Part shown: positions 1-5,178 of the stretch, piece by piece | How the letters are laid out: every line of letters starts with the position of its first letter | Position numbering within the stretch: position 1 is the stretch's first letter | Assembly: GCA_003157315.1 (NCBI GenBank) | Contig: PMJE01000278.1 | Span: 591 to 6,012, forward strand | Length of the DNA stretch: 5,422 nt | Reading direction: 5' to 3' | From: Myxococcales bacterium | Lineage (GTDB): Bacteria > Myxococcota > Polyangia > Fen-1088 | The notes under the pieces: model-generated | Seen by the model: only the letters and a program-made list of their open reading frames with translations | What the model was told of the DNA's origin: nothing | Databases searched by the model: none | Program-made: the position numbers and the translations under genes

Positions 1-207
1 CTCCGCGTTCACCATGACCTCGGTAATGTTGACCAGGAACATTCGGTCAATCAGCGGGATGATCCAGTTGAAGCCAGGCATCGCCAGGTGTTTGTACTTG
101 CCCAGGCGTTCGACCAAGCCTCGGCTAGTGGGCCGCACCACCCTGACCCCGGCAAAGAAGGTCAACACAATCACACTGACTCCGACATAGATGACGGTTG
201 GATTCAA
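1..207 (-). CDS. SPFH/band 7 (stomatin-like) membrane protein, 5' part only
   Basis: This is the first 69 codons of a protein that continues past the left edge. Residues about 4-20 (TVIYVGVSVIVLTFFAG) form one hydrophobic N-terminal segment that would anchor it in the inner membrane. The following stretch, VRVVRPTSRGLVERLGKYKH then PGFNWIIPLIDRMFLVNITE, matches the opening of the SPFH/band 7 domain of stomatins, slipins and QmcA-like proteins (VERLGKY, PG-N-IIP-IDR). Such proteins form oligomeric scaffolds in membrane microdomains and often work with a protease or NfeD partner, which cannot be seen here. The start chosen is TTG (207-205), because GAGGAGGG lies at 219-212, five bases before it, and no ATG with a ribosome site is in frame nearby. 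A GTG a few codons upstream is less likely. The TTG overlaps the stop of a possible 24-aa ORF. The family call is solid; which subfamily is unclear. Confidence 0.85.
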   Translation of the reverse strand, partial: MNPTVIYVGVSVIVLTFFAGVRVVRPTSRGLVERLGKYKHLAMPGFNWIIPLIDRMFLVNITEVMVNAE

Positions 208-278
208 GGCGCCCTCCTCATCCACCGCGCCGATGGATTCTTGATGAATTGTGGAAACCAGATCACTTTTCTCCTCAT
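204..278 (-). CDS. Possible 24-aa basic small ORF linking pirin and SPFH genes
   Basis: An ATG at 278-276 sits inside ATGA, overlapping the TGA stop of the pirin gene. The frame reads 24 codons (beginning MRRKVIWFPQFIKN, ending RRAP) to a TGA at 206-204 that overlaps the TTG start of the SPFH gene by the same 4-base geometry (TTGA). The peptide is strongly basic, with seven Arg/Lys and no acidic residue. There is no good Shine-Dalgarno before the ATG, only a G-run 4-9 bases upstream, so translation would depend on coupling to pirin. I recognise no family. It could equally be a chance frame in the 67-base spacer; the overlaps at both ends are the only support. Confidence 0.25.
   Translation of the reverse strand: MRRKVIWFPQFIKNPSARWMRRAP
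212..219 (-). promoter_or_regulatory. Ribosome binding site deciding the TTG start of the SPFH gene
   Basis: On the minus strand GAGGAGGG precedes TTG (207-205), with five bases between GGAGG and the start. It is the only strong Shine-Dalgarno near the beginning of the SPFH homology and is the main reason for accepting a TTG start. It lies inside the last codons of the possible 24-aa ORF, so ribosomes finishing that ORF would stop on top of this start. Confidence 0.7.
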
Positions 279-994
279 GAAGGCCCCGGCTGTTCCGCGC
301 CCAAATCGACAAGCAAGATTTCTGCTTCTTCCCGCGCGGTGAGCGATACCGCGCGTTCGGCGCTGATGCCGACGCCGTCACCCGCGGTCAGGACGAGGTC
401 GCCGATGCTCACCTCGCCCTGCACCAGGTGGAGCCACGCCCTTCGCCCTTGCGAGAGCTCGTGCACCAGGTGTTGCCCGGGGTCGAGCATGGCCGAGTAC
501 ATCAGGGCGTCCTGGTGAATGCGCAGCGATCCTTTGCGCGCGTCGGGCGAGGCGACGACGCATAGTCCGCCCCGGCGCTGCGCCGCACTGAAGCGTTTTT
601 GCTCTTGGCCGGAATCGAGATCAGCCTCCCAGGGGCGCAGGCCGATCTGGAAGACGTGCGCATCGTCAGTGCGCGAGGCATTGGTCTGGCTGTGGTGAAT
701 GCCGCGTCCGGGGGTCATGCGCTGAAACTCGCCCGCGTGGATCACGCCCGAGCGACCCATCGAATCTTCGTACGCCAGCGCGCCCTCGCGCACGTAGGTG
801 ACGATCTCGGCATGGTTATGGGGGCGGCGCGGGACGCCTGCGCCCGGCAAGAGACGGTCTTCGGTCAGGATCTCGAGGGTTCCGAAACCGTCGACGAGCG
901 GGCTCGCCAAGTCATGTGGGGAAAACGTTAGCCAGGTCTCCTGCTTGCGATGCCGCTGGTGCTGGCGCTCCTTGGCCCTGCGAAGCGTGATCAT
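275..994 (-). CDS. Pirin-family bicupin protein (YhhW-like)
   Basis: The 239-aa product has the normal length and layout of a bacterial pirin. The N-terminus MITLRRAKERQHQRHRKQE and then WLTF is typical. An N-terminal cupin follows (about 35-120, with EIVTYVREGAL, YEDSMG, GEFQRMTPGRGIHHS and VFQIGLRPW), then a second cupin (about 140-232, with LDPGQHLVHEL and LHLVQGEVSIGDL). Pirins are cytoplasmic, metal-binding cupins; some, such as E. coli YhhW, have quercetin 2,3-dioxygenase activity, and others act in stress or transcriptional regulation. The start is well supported by AGGAGG at 1009-1004, nine bases upstream. Of the four family metal ligands, His59 and His101 are present, but the positions of the other two hold Arg57 and Gln103. 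Its start overlaps the stop of a 25-aa ORF (ATGA). Family membership is sure; catalytic activity is doubtful. Confidence 0.93.
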   Translation of the reverse strand: MITLRRAKERQHQRHRKQETWLTFSPHDLASPLVDGFGTLEILTEDRLLPGAGVPRRPHNHAEIVTYVREGALAYEDSMGRSGVIHAGEFQRMTPGRGIHHSQTNASRTDDAHVFQIGLRPWEADLDSGQEQKRFSAAQRRGGLCVVASPDARKGSLRIHQDALMYSAMLDPGQHLVHELSQGRRAWLHLVQGEVSIGDLVLTAGDGVGISAERAVSLTAREEAEILLVDLGAEQPGPS

Positions 995-1068
995 CGGCCC
1001 GTTCCTCCTGCCTCATCGCCGATGGCGGCGAATCCGGCTCGGGTGGCCCGGTCGACGAAATCCTTCAT
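991..1068 (-). CDS. 25-aa small ORF translationally overlapping the pirin gene
   Basis: This frame encodes 25 residues beginning MKDFVDRATRAGFAAIGDEA and ending GGTGR. GGAGG lies at 1080-1076, seven bases before its ATG (1068-1066), so it has one of the best ribosome sites in the window. Its TGA stop (993-991) overlaps the pirin ATG in an ATGA, the classic arrangement for translational coupling. The pirin Shine-Dalgarno lies within its last codons. I recognise no family. It may be a coupling leader peptide, a real microprotein, or the surviving 5' end of a longer gene. It lies 105 bases after wrbA. Confidence 0.5.
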   Translation of the reverse strand: MKDFVDRATRAGFAAIGDEAGGTGR

Positions 1069-1075
1069 GAGACAA

Positions 1076-1080
1076 CCTCC
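1076..1080 (-). promoter_or_regulatory. Strong ribosome binding site for the 25-aa ORF
   Basis: Minus-strand GGAGG (GGAGGT including 1075) stands seven bases before the ATG at 1068-1066. No other start of a longer frame uses it, so it is the main evidence that the 25-aa ORF is translated. Confidence 0.55.
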
Positions 1081-1173
1081 AGTCCCTGACCATGCATGTT
1101 GCGGGCCGTCGCTGTTTCCCCGTCATTACAGGACGTTGGGCGACCACGGCGGACGGCACCATCAAAACGATGG

Positions 1174-1785
1174 CTAGTCCGCCAGTTTCTTTGCGATTCG
1201 GGCCACGTATCGGCCCTGGAATCGCGCGGCCGCAATCTCATTCTCGCTCGCCATGCGCTCGCCCTTGCCCCCGGCGATGGTCGATGTCCCATAGGGCGAC
1301 CCGCCAGTTATCTCGTCCATGCGAGTCTGACCCTGGAACGCATAGGGCAACCCGACAATGACCATGCCGTGGTGAAGCAGGGTTGTGTGAAAGCTCAGGA
1401 TGGTGGATTCCTGGCCACCGTGCTGGGTAGCCGAGCTGGTGAAGACGCTCCCGACCTTGCCGACTAGTTTGCCCTGGGCCCACAGGCCGCCAGTTGCGTC
1501 GAGAAACTGCCGCATCTGACCGGCCATATTCCCGAATCGAGTCGGCGTGCCGAAAATGATTGCGCCAGCATCCGGCAGGTCGTCGACTGTGGCGATCGAC
1601 ACATTGGCCAAGAGTTTCTGCGCCTCGGTCGCGCCCATGGACTTGATCGCGTCAGGTGGGAGGGTTTCAGGGACGCGCTTCATCACGACATCGACACCAG
1701 TAACCTCGCGGGCGCCGTCGGCGATTGCCTCTGCGAGGCGATAGACATGGCCAAAGGTCGAGTAGAAGAGTACGAGTAGCTTCAT
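1174..1785 (-). CDS. wrbA: NAD(P)H:quinone oxidoreductase, WrbA type
   Basis: The 203-aa product is close to the length of E. coli WrbA (198 aa). It has the flavodoxin-like fold expected of this FMN enzyme: an opening strand MKLLVLFYS, then the FMN phosphate loop [17 protein letters not shown] (residues 9-25), [21 protein letters not shown] (79-99), the [14 protein letters not shown] segment (116-129) and [10 protein letters not shown] (163-172). WrbA enzymes are cytoplasmic and reduce quinones by two electrons to hydroquinones, avoiding semiquinone radicals during oxidative or stationary-phase stress. The start at 1785 is supported by AAAGGA at 1798-1793, seven bases upstream. It is 133 bases below the grpE-like gene, the longest internal spacer of the cluster, so it may have its own promoter, though I see no clear one. 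Nothing seems truncated. Confidence 0.95.
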   Translation of the reverse strand: MKLLVLFYSTFGHVYRLAEAIADGAREVTGVDVVMKRVPETLPPDAIKSMGATEAQKLLANVSIATVDDLPDAGAIIFGTPTRFGNMAGQMRQFLDATGGLWAQGKLVGKVGSVFTSSATQHGGQESTILSFHTTLLHHGMVIVGLPYAFQGQTRMDEITGGSPYGTSTIAGGKGERMASENEIAAARFQGRYVARIAKKLAD

Positions 1786-1918
1786 GGGTGGTTCCTTTCA
1801 TCGTGCAAGGGGCGAGACCTGACAGGGAATGGTGAACAGGACCGGCGGAGGAACGGCCTACAGCCTCGGCGCGGCACGCATCATCTTGATCGGGCCAGAC
1901 CCTGTAGACATTTCGTCA
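1786..1918. other. 133-base spacer between grpE-like gene and wrbA
   Basis: I see no gene here beyond an 8-codon frame without a ribosome site and the wrbA Shine-Dalgarno at 1798-1793. I find no rho-independent terminator and no convincing sigma-70 or sigma-54 promoter. One alternative reading frame of the GrpE C-terminus stays open through part of this stretch, to about 1858. Confidence 0.5.
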
Positions 1919-2584
1919 TCACCAGTGGCGTCGATGTCCTCGTCCCCCGCTGGCAACGCTGCCGTTTGCGGTGCGATCCTGATCCGGCCGACTGATTTCG
2001 GATCGCGGAACGGGAGGCGCTGATGCGACCACGACGGTGGCTGGGCGAAGCAGCCGCTCACCCTCGCGATAGCCTTTCTGGACCTCGTGCAAGACTGTGC
2101 CCGGCGCCGCCTCGTTGCTGGACGCCTGCGAGATCGCATGGTGGAGGCGCGGATCGAAGGGCTGACCCTTGGCCTCGATGGCCGTCACCGAATGACGGGC
2201 AAGCTTTGACCTCAGGAGGCGCAACACCATGTCGACGCCATCCCGAATTGACCTGACGTCCTTTGCGCCGCCTACTTCCCACGAAGCGATGGCACGCTCC
2301 AGGTTGTCCGCAACCTCCAGAAAGTCGCACAGAATCGCCTCCCGCGTCCTTGCCTCGTGCTCGCTCATCTCGTTGCGAATGCGCTTCTTGTAGTTGTCGA
2401 GGTCGGCCTCTTGGGCTTTCAGAGCGGCCAGCCGTTGCTCCAGGCTCGGCGCTTCGGGCGTCGACTCTTCGGCCGCAAACTGTGCGGCATCGGGGGGCAC
2501 GTCAGAAATGTCACGGGTATCATTGCTGTTGATCATGGAGGATTGGCCGGGCGTTCCCAGTTCCTTCAACGGATTGCCTTTCAT
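1919..2584 (-). CDS. grpE: GrpE-like DnaK nucleotide exchange factor
   Basis: From the ATG at 2584 the product is 221 aa. After an N-terminal region of low conservation (1-45), a coiled-coil (about 46-100) holds LDNYKKRIRNEM and FLEVADNLERAI, both typical of GrpE. The beta domain shows FDPRLHHAIS (143-152) and VLHEVQKGYREGERLLRPAT then VVVA (164-187), the family signature. GrpE dimers release ADP from DnaK in the Hsp70 cycle in the cytoplasm. The start at 2584 is chosen over an upstream ATG at 2650 because GGGGAGG lies at 2598-2592 with seven bases spacing, and because 2650 would overlap the preceding gene. No dnaK or dnaJ is adjacent, so this may be a second, specialised GrpE. The last 30 or so residues are basic and unlike the usual ending. 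It starts 38 bases after the lipoprotein gene. Confidence 0.9.
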   Translation of the reverse strand: MKGNPLKELGTPGQSSMINSNDTRDISDVPPDAAQFAAEESTPEAPSLEQRLAALKAQEADLDNYKKRIRNEMSEHEARTREAILCDFLEVADNLERAIASWEVGGAKDVRSIRDGVDMVLRLLRSKLARHSVTAIEAKGQPFDPRLHHAISQASSNEAAPGTVLHEVQKGYREGERLLRPATVVVASAPPVPRSEISRPDQDRTANGSVASGGRGHRRHW

Positions 2585-2591
2585 GGTCCTG

Positions 2592-2598
2592 CCTCCCC
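2592..2598 (-). promoter_or_regulatory. Ribosome binding site deciding the grpE-like start
   Basis: Minus-strand GGGGAGG is followed after seven bases by the ATG at 2584-2582. This places the start 22 codons inside the longest open frame, whose first ATG (2650) would run into the upstream lipoprotein gene. Confidence 0.7.
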
Positions 2599-2622
2599 GC
2601 CATTCCTTCCGAGGCCCGCCCA

Positions 2623-3102
2623 TCAAGGGGCGATCTTGTCGCTCAACCACTGGCGTGTCTTATCGGAGGAGTCTTTCAAATCAGTGTAGGACTGTTTGAA
2701 TCCATTCTTCACGTCTTCCCAATCGGACGCGGTGGCGGTTGCGGCCCGGTCAAGTTGCTTCTTCGCCTGGGTCCATTTCTCGCGCACAGTCTCGAGCTTG
2801 GCCTTGGCGTCGGTCTTTGCCGCGCCGCCGGCGCTCTCGACCTTGGCGCTGAGCCGATCCAGTTCTTCCTGGGTGCCGACTAGTTCTCTCCGCATCTTGT
2901 CGACGAATTCGGTCTTCTCCGCGTAGGCGTAGTCCCCCATCGCTTGCGCCGCCTGCTTGGTTTCCGCTTTGGCCTTGTCTAGGTGCGCGGCCGCGGGGTC
3001 CGCTTGTTTCGGCGGAGCAGCGGCTTTGACTTCCTTGGAGGTGCACCCCACCGCGAAAGCGGTGGCGGTGAGCAAGGTGGTGACCAGTATCGTGTGTTTC
3101 AT
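2623..3102 (-). CDS. Helical (coiled-coil) outer-membrane lipoprotein, function unknown
   Basis: The 159-aa product starts MKHTILVTTLLTATAFAVGC, a lipoprotein signal peptide with lipobox AVGC, making Cys20 the lipidated residue. Thr at +2 does not match the Asp inner-membrane retention signal, so outer-membrane sorting is expected. After an Ala/Pro-rich linker (24-40), residues about 41-150 are charged and helical, with heptad-like spacing and no cysteine. Residues 81-148 align without gaps to residues 22-89 of the 92-aa protein at 4574-4852: 17 of 68 identical by hand count, including LD..AK.E.AG and the W...K.G......DL pattern. The start at 3102 is chosen because the signal peptide begins there; the longer frame up to 3339 would overlap the OmpA-like gene. 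The Shine-Dalgarno is weak (GGCAGAG). I do not recognise a named family; a periplasmic stress role is inference. Confidence 0.85.
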   Translation of the reverse strand: MKHTILVTTLLTATAFAVGCTSKEVKAAAPPKQADPAAAHLDKAKAETKQAAQAMGDYAYAEKTEFVDKMRRELVGTQEELDRLSAKVESAGGAAKTDAKAKLETVREKWTQAKKQLDRAATATASDWEDVKNGFKQSYTDLKDSSDKTRQWLSDKIAP

Positions 3103-3141
3103 GGCTCTGCCGTTCGCTGAGTTTCGCGTGTTGACGGAAGG

Positions 3142-3176
3142 CCCGAGAGCGCCGCGAATTGAGCCGCGCTCCCGGG
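3142..3176 (-). other. Intercistronic stem-loop between OmpA-like and helical lipoprotein genes
   Basis: The arms at 3166-3176 and 3142-3152 can form an 11-bp stem around a 13-base loop. On the minus-strand RNA the single non-Watson-Crick pair is G-U; on the plus strand it would be an A-C mismatch, so the structure fits minus-strand RNA better. No T-run follows, so it is not a typical rho-independent terminator. It more likely blocks 3' exonucleases after the OmpA-like cistron or attenuates read-through. It fills part of the 124-base spacer, in which I see no gene or clear promoter. Confidence 0.6.
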
Positions 3177-3226
3177 ACCGTCTCGTCGAGCCGAGGATGT
3201 TCCAGGCTAGGCTTGTCGAACTCGCG

Positions 3227-4117
3227 CTATGGGTTGGTGGCGTGCGGTTCGTGTTCGATGATAATTTCAACTCGGCGGTTGTTCGCACGACCCTCCGCAC
3301 TGCCGTTATCAGCAATTGGGTTTCCCTTTCCAAGCCCATGCGCCTGGATCAAATCGCCCTGGTACCCTCGCTCCACGAGGTAACTGCGAACCGCGTCAGC
3401 CCGACGCTGCGATAGGTCCAGGTTGAAGTTCACGGAACCCTGGGAGTCCGTGTGCCCCTCGACAGTGAGCTTGCGCTCGCGGCTTGTGAGTAGCACCTCG
3501 GCCACCTGGTCGAGTCGCGTTCTCGCCTCGGGCAGCAATACCGCCCGGTTCGATGCAAAGAGTACGCTCCCGGAGAGCGTGATGACCATTCCGCGGGGCT
3601 CCTCCTTGACCGCAGCCAGCTTGGCAAGCGCCGCCTGGGCATCGGCCGCTCGCTTCTCGGCAGCCGCCCGCGCCTCCTGCTCGGTGGAAAGCTGCTCAGC
3701 CGTCGCCTCACCGATGCGCTGGGAAGCCGCCAGTGCCGAGCGCGTCTGGCTCAGGTCCTGTTTTGTCTTTGCGACAACCTTACCTTGCGTTGTCTGGTAG
3801 TCGTTCTTCGCTTGAGCCTCACTCTTCTGCTGGATGGCAATGGAAGCAGCCGCATCAGCTAGCTGTGCCTTGCGCCAGGCGACATAGGCGAGGTCTCGCG
3901 TTCGATACGAGTCGGGATCTGTCTTGAAGGATTGTTCAGCCTGGGCGAGCGCCAAATTTGCTACGTGCAGCTCTGCTGGCGCGACTTGCGCCGTATTCCC
4001 AACGCTTGCGCGGTGATATGCGTCCCGCGCGTCGACGAGTTCGATCGGGACGGTGGTCGCGCAGGCACTGAGTACGCCGGCGCAGATGATGGCGGTCAAA
4101 AGACTACTGGTTTTCAT
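3227..4117 (-). CDS. OmpA-family lipoprotein with DUF4398-like N-terminal region
   Basis: The 296-aa product has a lipoprotein signal (MKTSSLLTAIICAGVLSAC, lipobox LSAC, Cys19; Ala at +2 suggests the outer membrane). Residues about 25-100 are helical and resemble DUF4398 (RDAYHRASVG...VAPAELHVANLALAQAE...RKAQLADAAASIA). Residues 100-170 are Ala/Gln/Lys-rich and probably coiled-coil. Residues 177-288 are an OmpA C-like domain: VLFASNRAVLLPEARTRLDQ, VEGHTDSQGS, NLDLSQRRADAVRSYL and GRANNRRVEIII. Asp224 and Arg239 are in the positions that bind the diaminopimelate of peptidoglycan in OmpA domains. It should tether the outer membrane to the cell wall. The start has AAAGGA at 4130-4125, seven bases upstream. 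It follows the DUF4398-like lipoprotein gene by 41 bases, consistent with an operon. Confidence 0.93.
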   Translation of the reverse strand: MKTSSLLTAIICAGVLSACATTVPIELVDARDAYHRASVGNTAQVAPAELHVANLALAQAEQSFKTDPDSYRTRDLAYVAWRKAQLADAAASIAIQQKSEAQAKNDYQTTQGKVVAKTKQDLSQTRSALAASQRIGEATAEQLSTEQEARAAAEKRAADAQAALAKLAAVKEEPRGMVITLSGSVLFASNRAVLLPEARTRLDQVAEVLLTSRERKLTVEGHTDSQGSVNFNLDLSQRRADAVRSYLVERGYQGDLIQAHGLGKGNPIADNGSAEGRANNRRVEIIIEHEPHATNP

Positions 4118-4158
4118 GCGAAATTCCTTTCAATTGACGGTTTCTGCAATTCCAAGAC

Positions 4159-4527
4159 CTACTTGTTCTCTTGCCGCAGTTGGCGCACGCGGTCTATTGC
4201 CCCCTGGGCTTCCGCCTTCTCGGCGTCTTCACGGGAAAGCGCGACCGCCAGCTCGGCGTCGACCTCAGCCCGCGACAACATCGATACGGCCCTTTCCTTC
4301 TCGTCGTTGGCAGCCAATCTCTTGGCGTTCTCCAGTTCTTCCTTGGCAAGTTGCAAATGCAGCGAGGCTTGCGGCACTTTGGCCGCCCCCACCTCCTCGG
4401 CGGCGCGGATGCCCGAAGTGGACGCCTCTGTGCGCAGCGGTGGGGAGCTTGCGCAGCCCACGGCGATTACAGTGGTCGCAGCGGCGATAGTGAACACCAT
4501 GATTGCGGTCTTGGATATGTGTCTCAT
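4159..4527 (-). CDS. DUF4398-like small lipoprotein
   Basis: The 122-aa product carries an N-terminal signal with lipobox AVGC, making Cys25 the lipidated residue (Ala at +2, so probably outer membrane). The mature part is entirely helical and acidic/basic: GAAKVPQASLHLQLAKEELE then AKRLAANDEKERAVSMLSRA and EVDAELAVALSRE. This pattern (A..P..L..A...L..A, then A..L...A..DAELA) is the one I associate with DUF4398. It resembles the N-terminal helical region of the next gene product, the OmpA-like lipoprotein. AAGGAGG at 4539-4533, five bases before the ATG, is a strong ribosome site. It is 46 bases after the 92-aa gene. Its function is unknown; a periplasmic partner of the OmpA-like protein is inference. 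Confidence 0.88.
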   Translation of the reverse strand: MRHISKTAIMVFTIAAATTVIAVGCASSPPLRTEASTSGIRAAEEVGAAKVPQASLHLQLAKEELENAKRLAANDEKERAVSMLSRAEVDAELAVALSREDAEKAEAQGAIDRVRQLRQENK

Positions 4528-4573
4528 CGAATCCTCCTTCTGGTATTTGGATGCCCGTTTGATTGAATGCCGA

Positions 4574-4852
4574 TTAGTTCTTCAGCTTCTTGAAGGCGGC
4601 CTCGAGATCGCTCCATGCGGTCTCCACGCCGGCCTTGAAGATGTCCCACTTCTCGCCTCCGGCCGCTTTGAACTCGCTGAACTTCGATTGCGCGGCCTGG
4701 TACTTCGCCTTCAGATCATCTACGTACTTGCGGCGCTCGACCTTCACGTCCGCGCCGGCCTTCTCGGCTTTGGCTACAATCTGGTCGAGTCGCGCGCCCC
4801 AGTGTTTGAGCTGTGTTTCCATTGTTCCTACGTGGCGTTGCGTGTTTTCCAT
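4574..4852 (-). CDS. 92-aa soluble helical coiled-coil protein, function unknown
   Basis: The product has no signal peptide, cysteine or membrane segment and is highly charged and Lys/Ala-rich. Its core (LDQIVAKAEKAGADVK, LKAKYQAAQSKFSEFK, EKWDIFKAGVETAWSDLEAA) looks like two or three long amphipathic helices. It aligns without gaps to the C-terminal half of the lipoprotein at 2623-3102, suggesting a cytoplasmic or otherwise unlipidated version of the same module. Two starts are possible: ATG 4852 with AAAGGGAG at 4866-4859 (six bases away), used here, and ATG 4822 with a weaker AGGAA close to it, which would give 82 aa. It begins 20 bases after the 70-aa gene. I do not recognise a named family. 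Confidence 0.8.
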   Translation of the reverse strand: MENTQRHVGTMETQLKHWGARLDQIVAKAEKAGADVKVERRKYVDDLKAKYQAAQSKFSEFKAAGGEKWDIFKAGVETAWSDLEAAFKKLKN

Positions 4853-4872
4853 CCAATTCTCCCTTTGTTCCG

Positions 4873-5085
4873 TTACGCCAATTGAAGGAGGTTCGCTGCT
4901 TTGGTGTCCGTTGTTCGCTGCAGCGACAGAATTGCCTGCGTCCGCGTATGTCGCAGCATCAGCGATACCGCGCCCGCCGCCAGACGTGCCACCACGAGTG
5001 GGTCGGTGCTGTAGTGAGCGGCCCCATCGAAGGCAGCCAGGACAAACTCCCCGAACTCTGCAGTCTTGTGAACGTCGGTCTTCAT
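4873..5085 (-). CDS. 70-aa conserved-looking protein of unknown function
   Basis: This is probably the first gene of the cluster. The 70-aa product has no signal peptide. Residues 10-45 (EFGEFVLAAFDGAAHYSTDP then LVVARLAAGAVSLMLRH) look like two short amphipathic helices separated by a Ser-Thr-Asp-Pro turn; the C-terminal third is polar. An in-frame TAA lies upstream, so ATG 5085 is the earliest ATG. Its own Shine-Dalgarno is weak (AGAGAG), whereas a much stronger one sits about 70 bases further upstream in front of an ATG-TAG. It stops 20 bases before the 92-aa gene, which supports co-transcription. I recognise no family; codon use and spacing make it a likely real gene. Confidence 0.65.
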   Translation of the reverse strand: MKTDVHKTAEFGEFVLAAFDGAAHYSTDPLVVARLAAGAVSLMLRHTRTQAILSLQRTTDTKAANLLQLA

Positions 5086-5120
5086 GGATCGCTCTCTTTC
5101 TTGCTGTTACGCGTTTGGCC

Positions 5121-5153
5121 CCCGTCCGCTACGGGATGCACTACATTCGTGCA
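5121..5153 (-). promoter_or_regulatory. Two tandem hairpins in the probable 5' leader
   Basis: On the minus strand the first hairpin is TGCAC (5153-5149), loop GAATGTA, GTGCA (5141-5137). One base later the second is CCCGT (5135-5131), loop AGCGG, ACGGG (5125-5121). Both stems are perfect 5-bp pairings. The first can be lengthened by a G-U and a G-C pair that use the end of the adjacent AGGAGG. The second is not followed by a T-run. They lie 36-68 bases before the 70-aa gene, so they would be in its 5' untranslated leader. Confidence 0.5.
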
Positions 5154-5159
5154 CCTCCT
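5141..5159 (-). promoter_or_regulatory. Strong Shine-Dalgarno followed by an ATG-TAG start-stop
   Basis: Minus-strand AGGAGG (5159-5154) is followed after seven bases by ATG (5146-5144) and immediately by TAG (5143-5141). A ribosome initiating here would terminate after one codon. The ATG lies in the loop of the first leader hairpin, and the Shine-Dalgarno abuts its 5' arm. It may act as a ribosome-stalling or re-initiation device for the weakly primed 70-aa gene, or be the decayed start of an old gene. Confidence 0.4.
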
Positions 5160-5178
5160 AAAGCAGCTTTCGAGCCAC

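Noticed and set aside
1155..1172. Short CCATC/GATGG hairpin just after wrbA as a terminator
   Set aside because: The stem is only five pairs, is not GC-rich and has no following T-run on the minus strand.
1884..1919. A 12-aa minus-strand frame whose ATG overlaps the grpE-like stop (TGATG)
   Set aside because: It is very short, has no ribosome site of its own and shares nothing recognisable; the overlap alone is easily due to chance.
2623..3339. Longer version of the helical lipoprotein gene starting at 3339
   Set aside because: The extra 79 codons would overlap the 3' end of the OmpA-like gene and bury a perfect lipoprotein signal peptide in the middle; the start at 3102 is far better.
3932..4885. 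A 317-codon plus-strand frame antisense to the OmpA-like, DUF4398-like and 92-aa genes
   Set aside because: It has no recognisable domain and is rich in Ser/Arg/Ala/Leu in the manner of antisense GC-rich DNA. The opposite strand carries three genes with clear signal peptides, motifs and ribosome sites.
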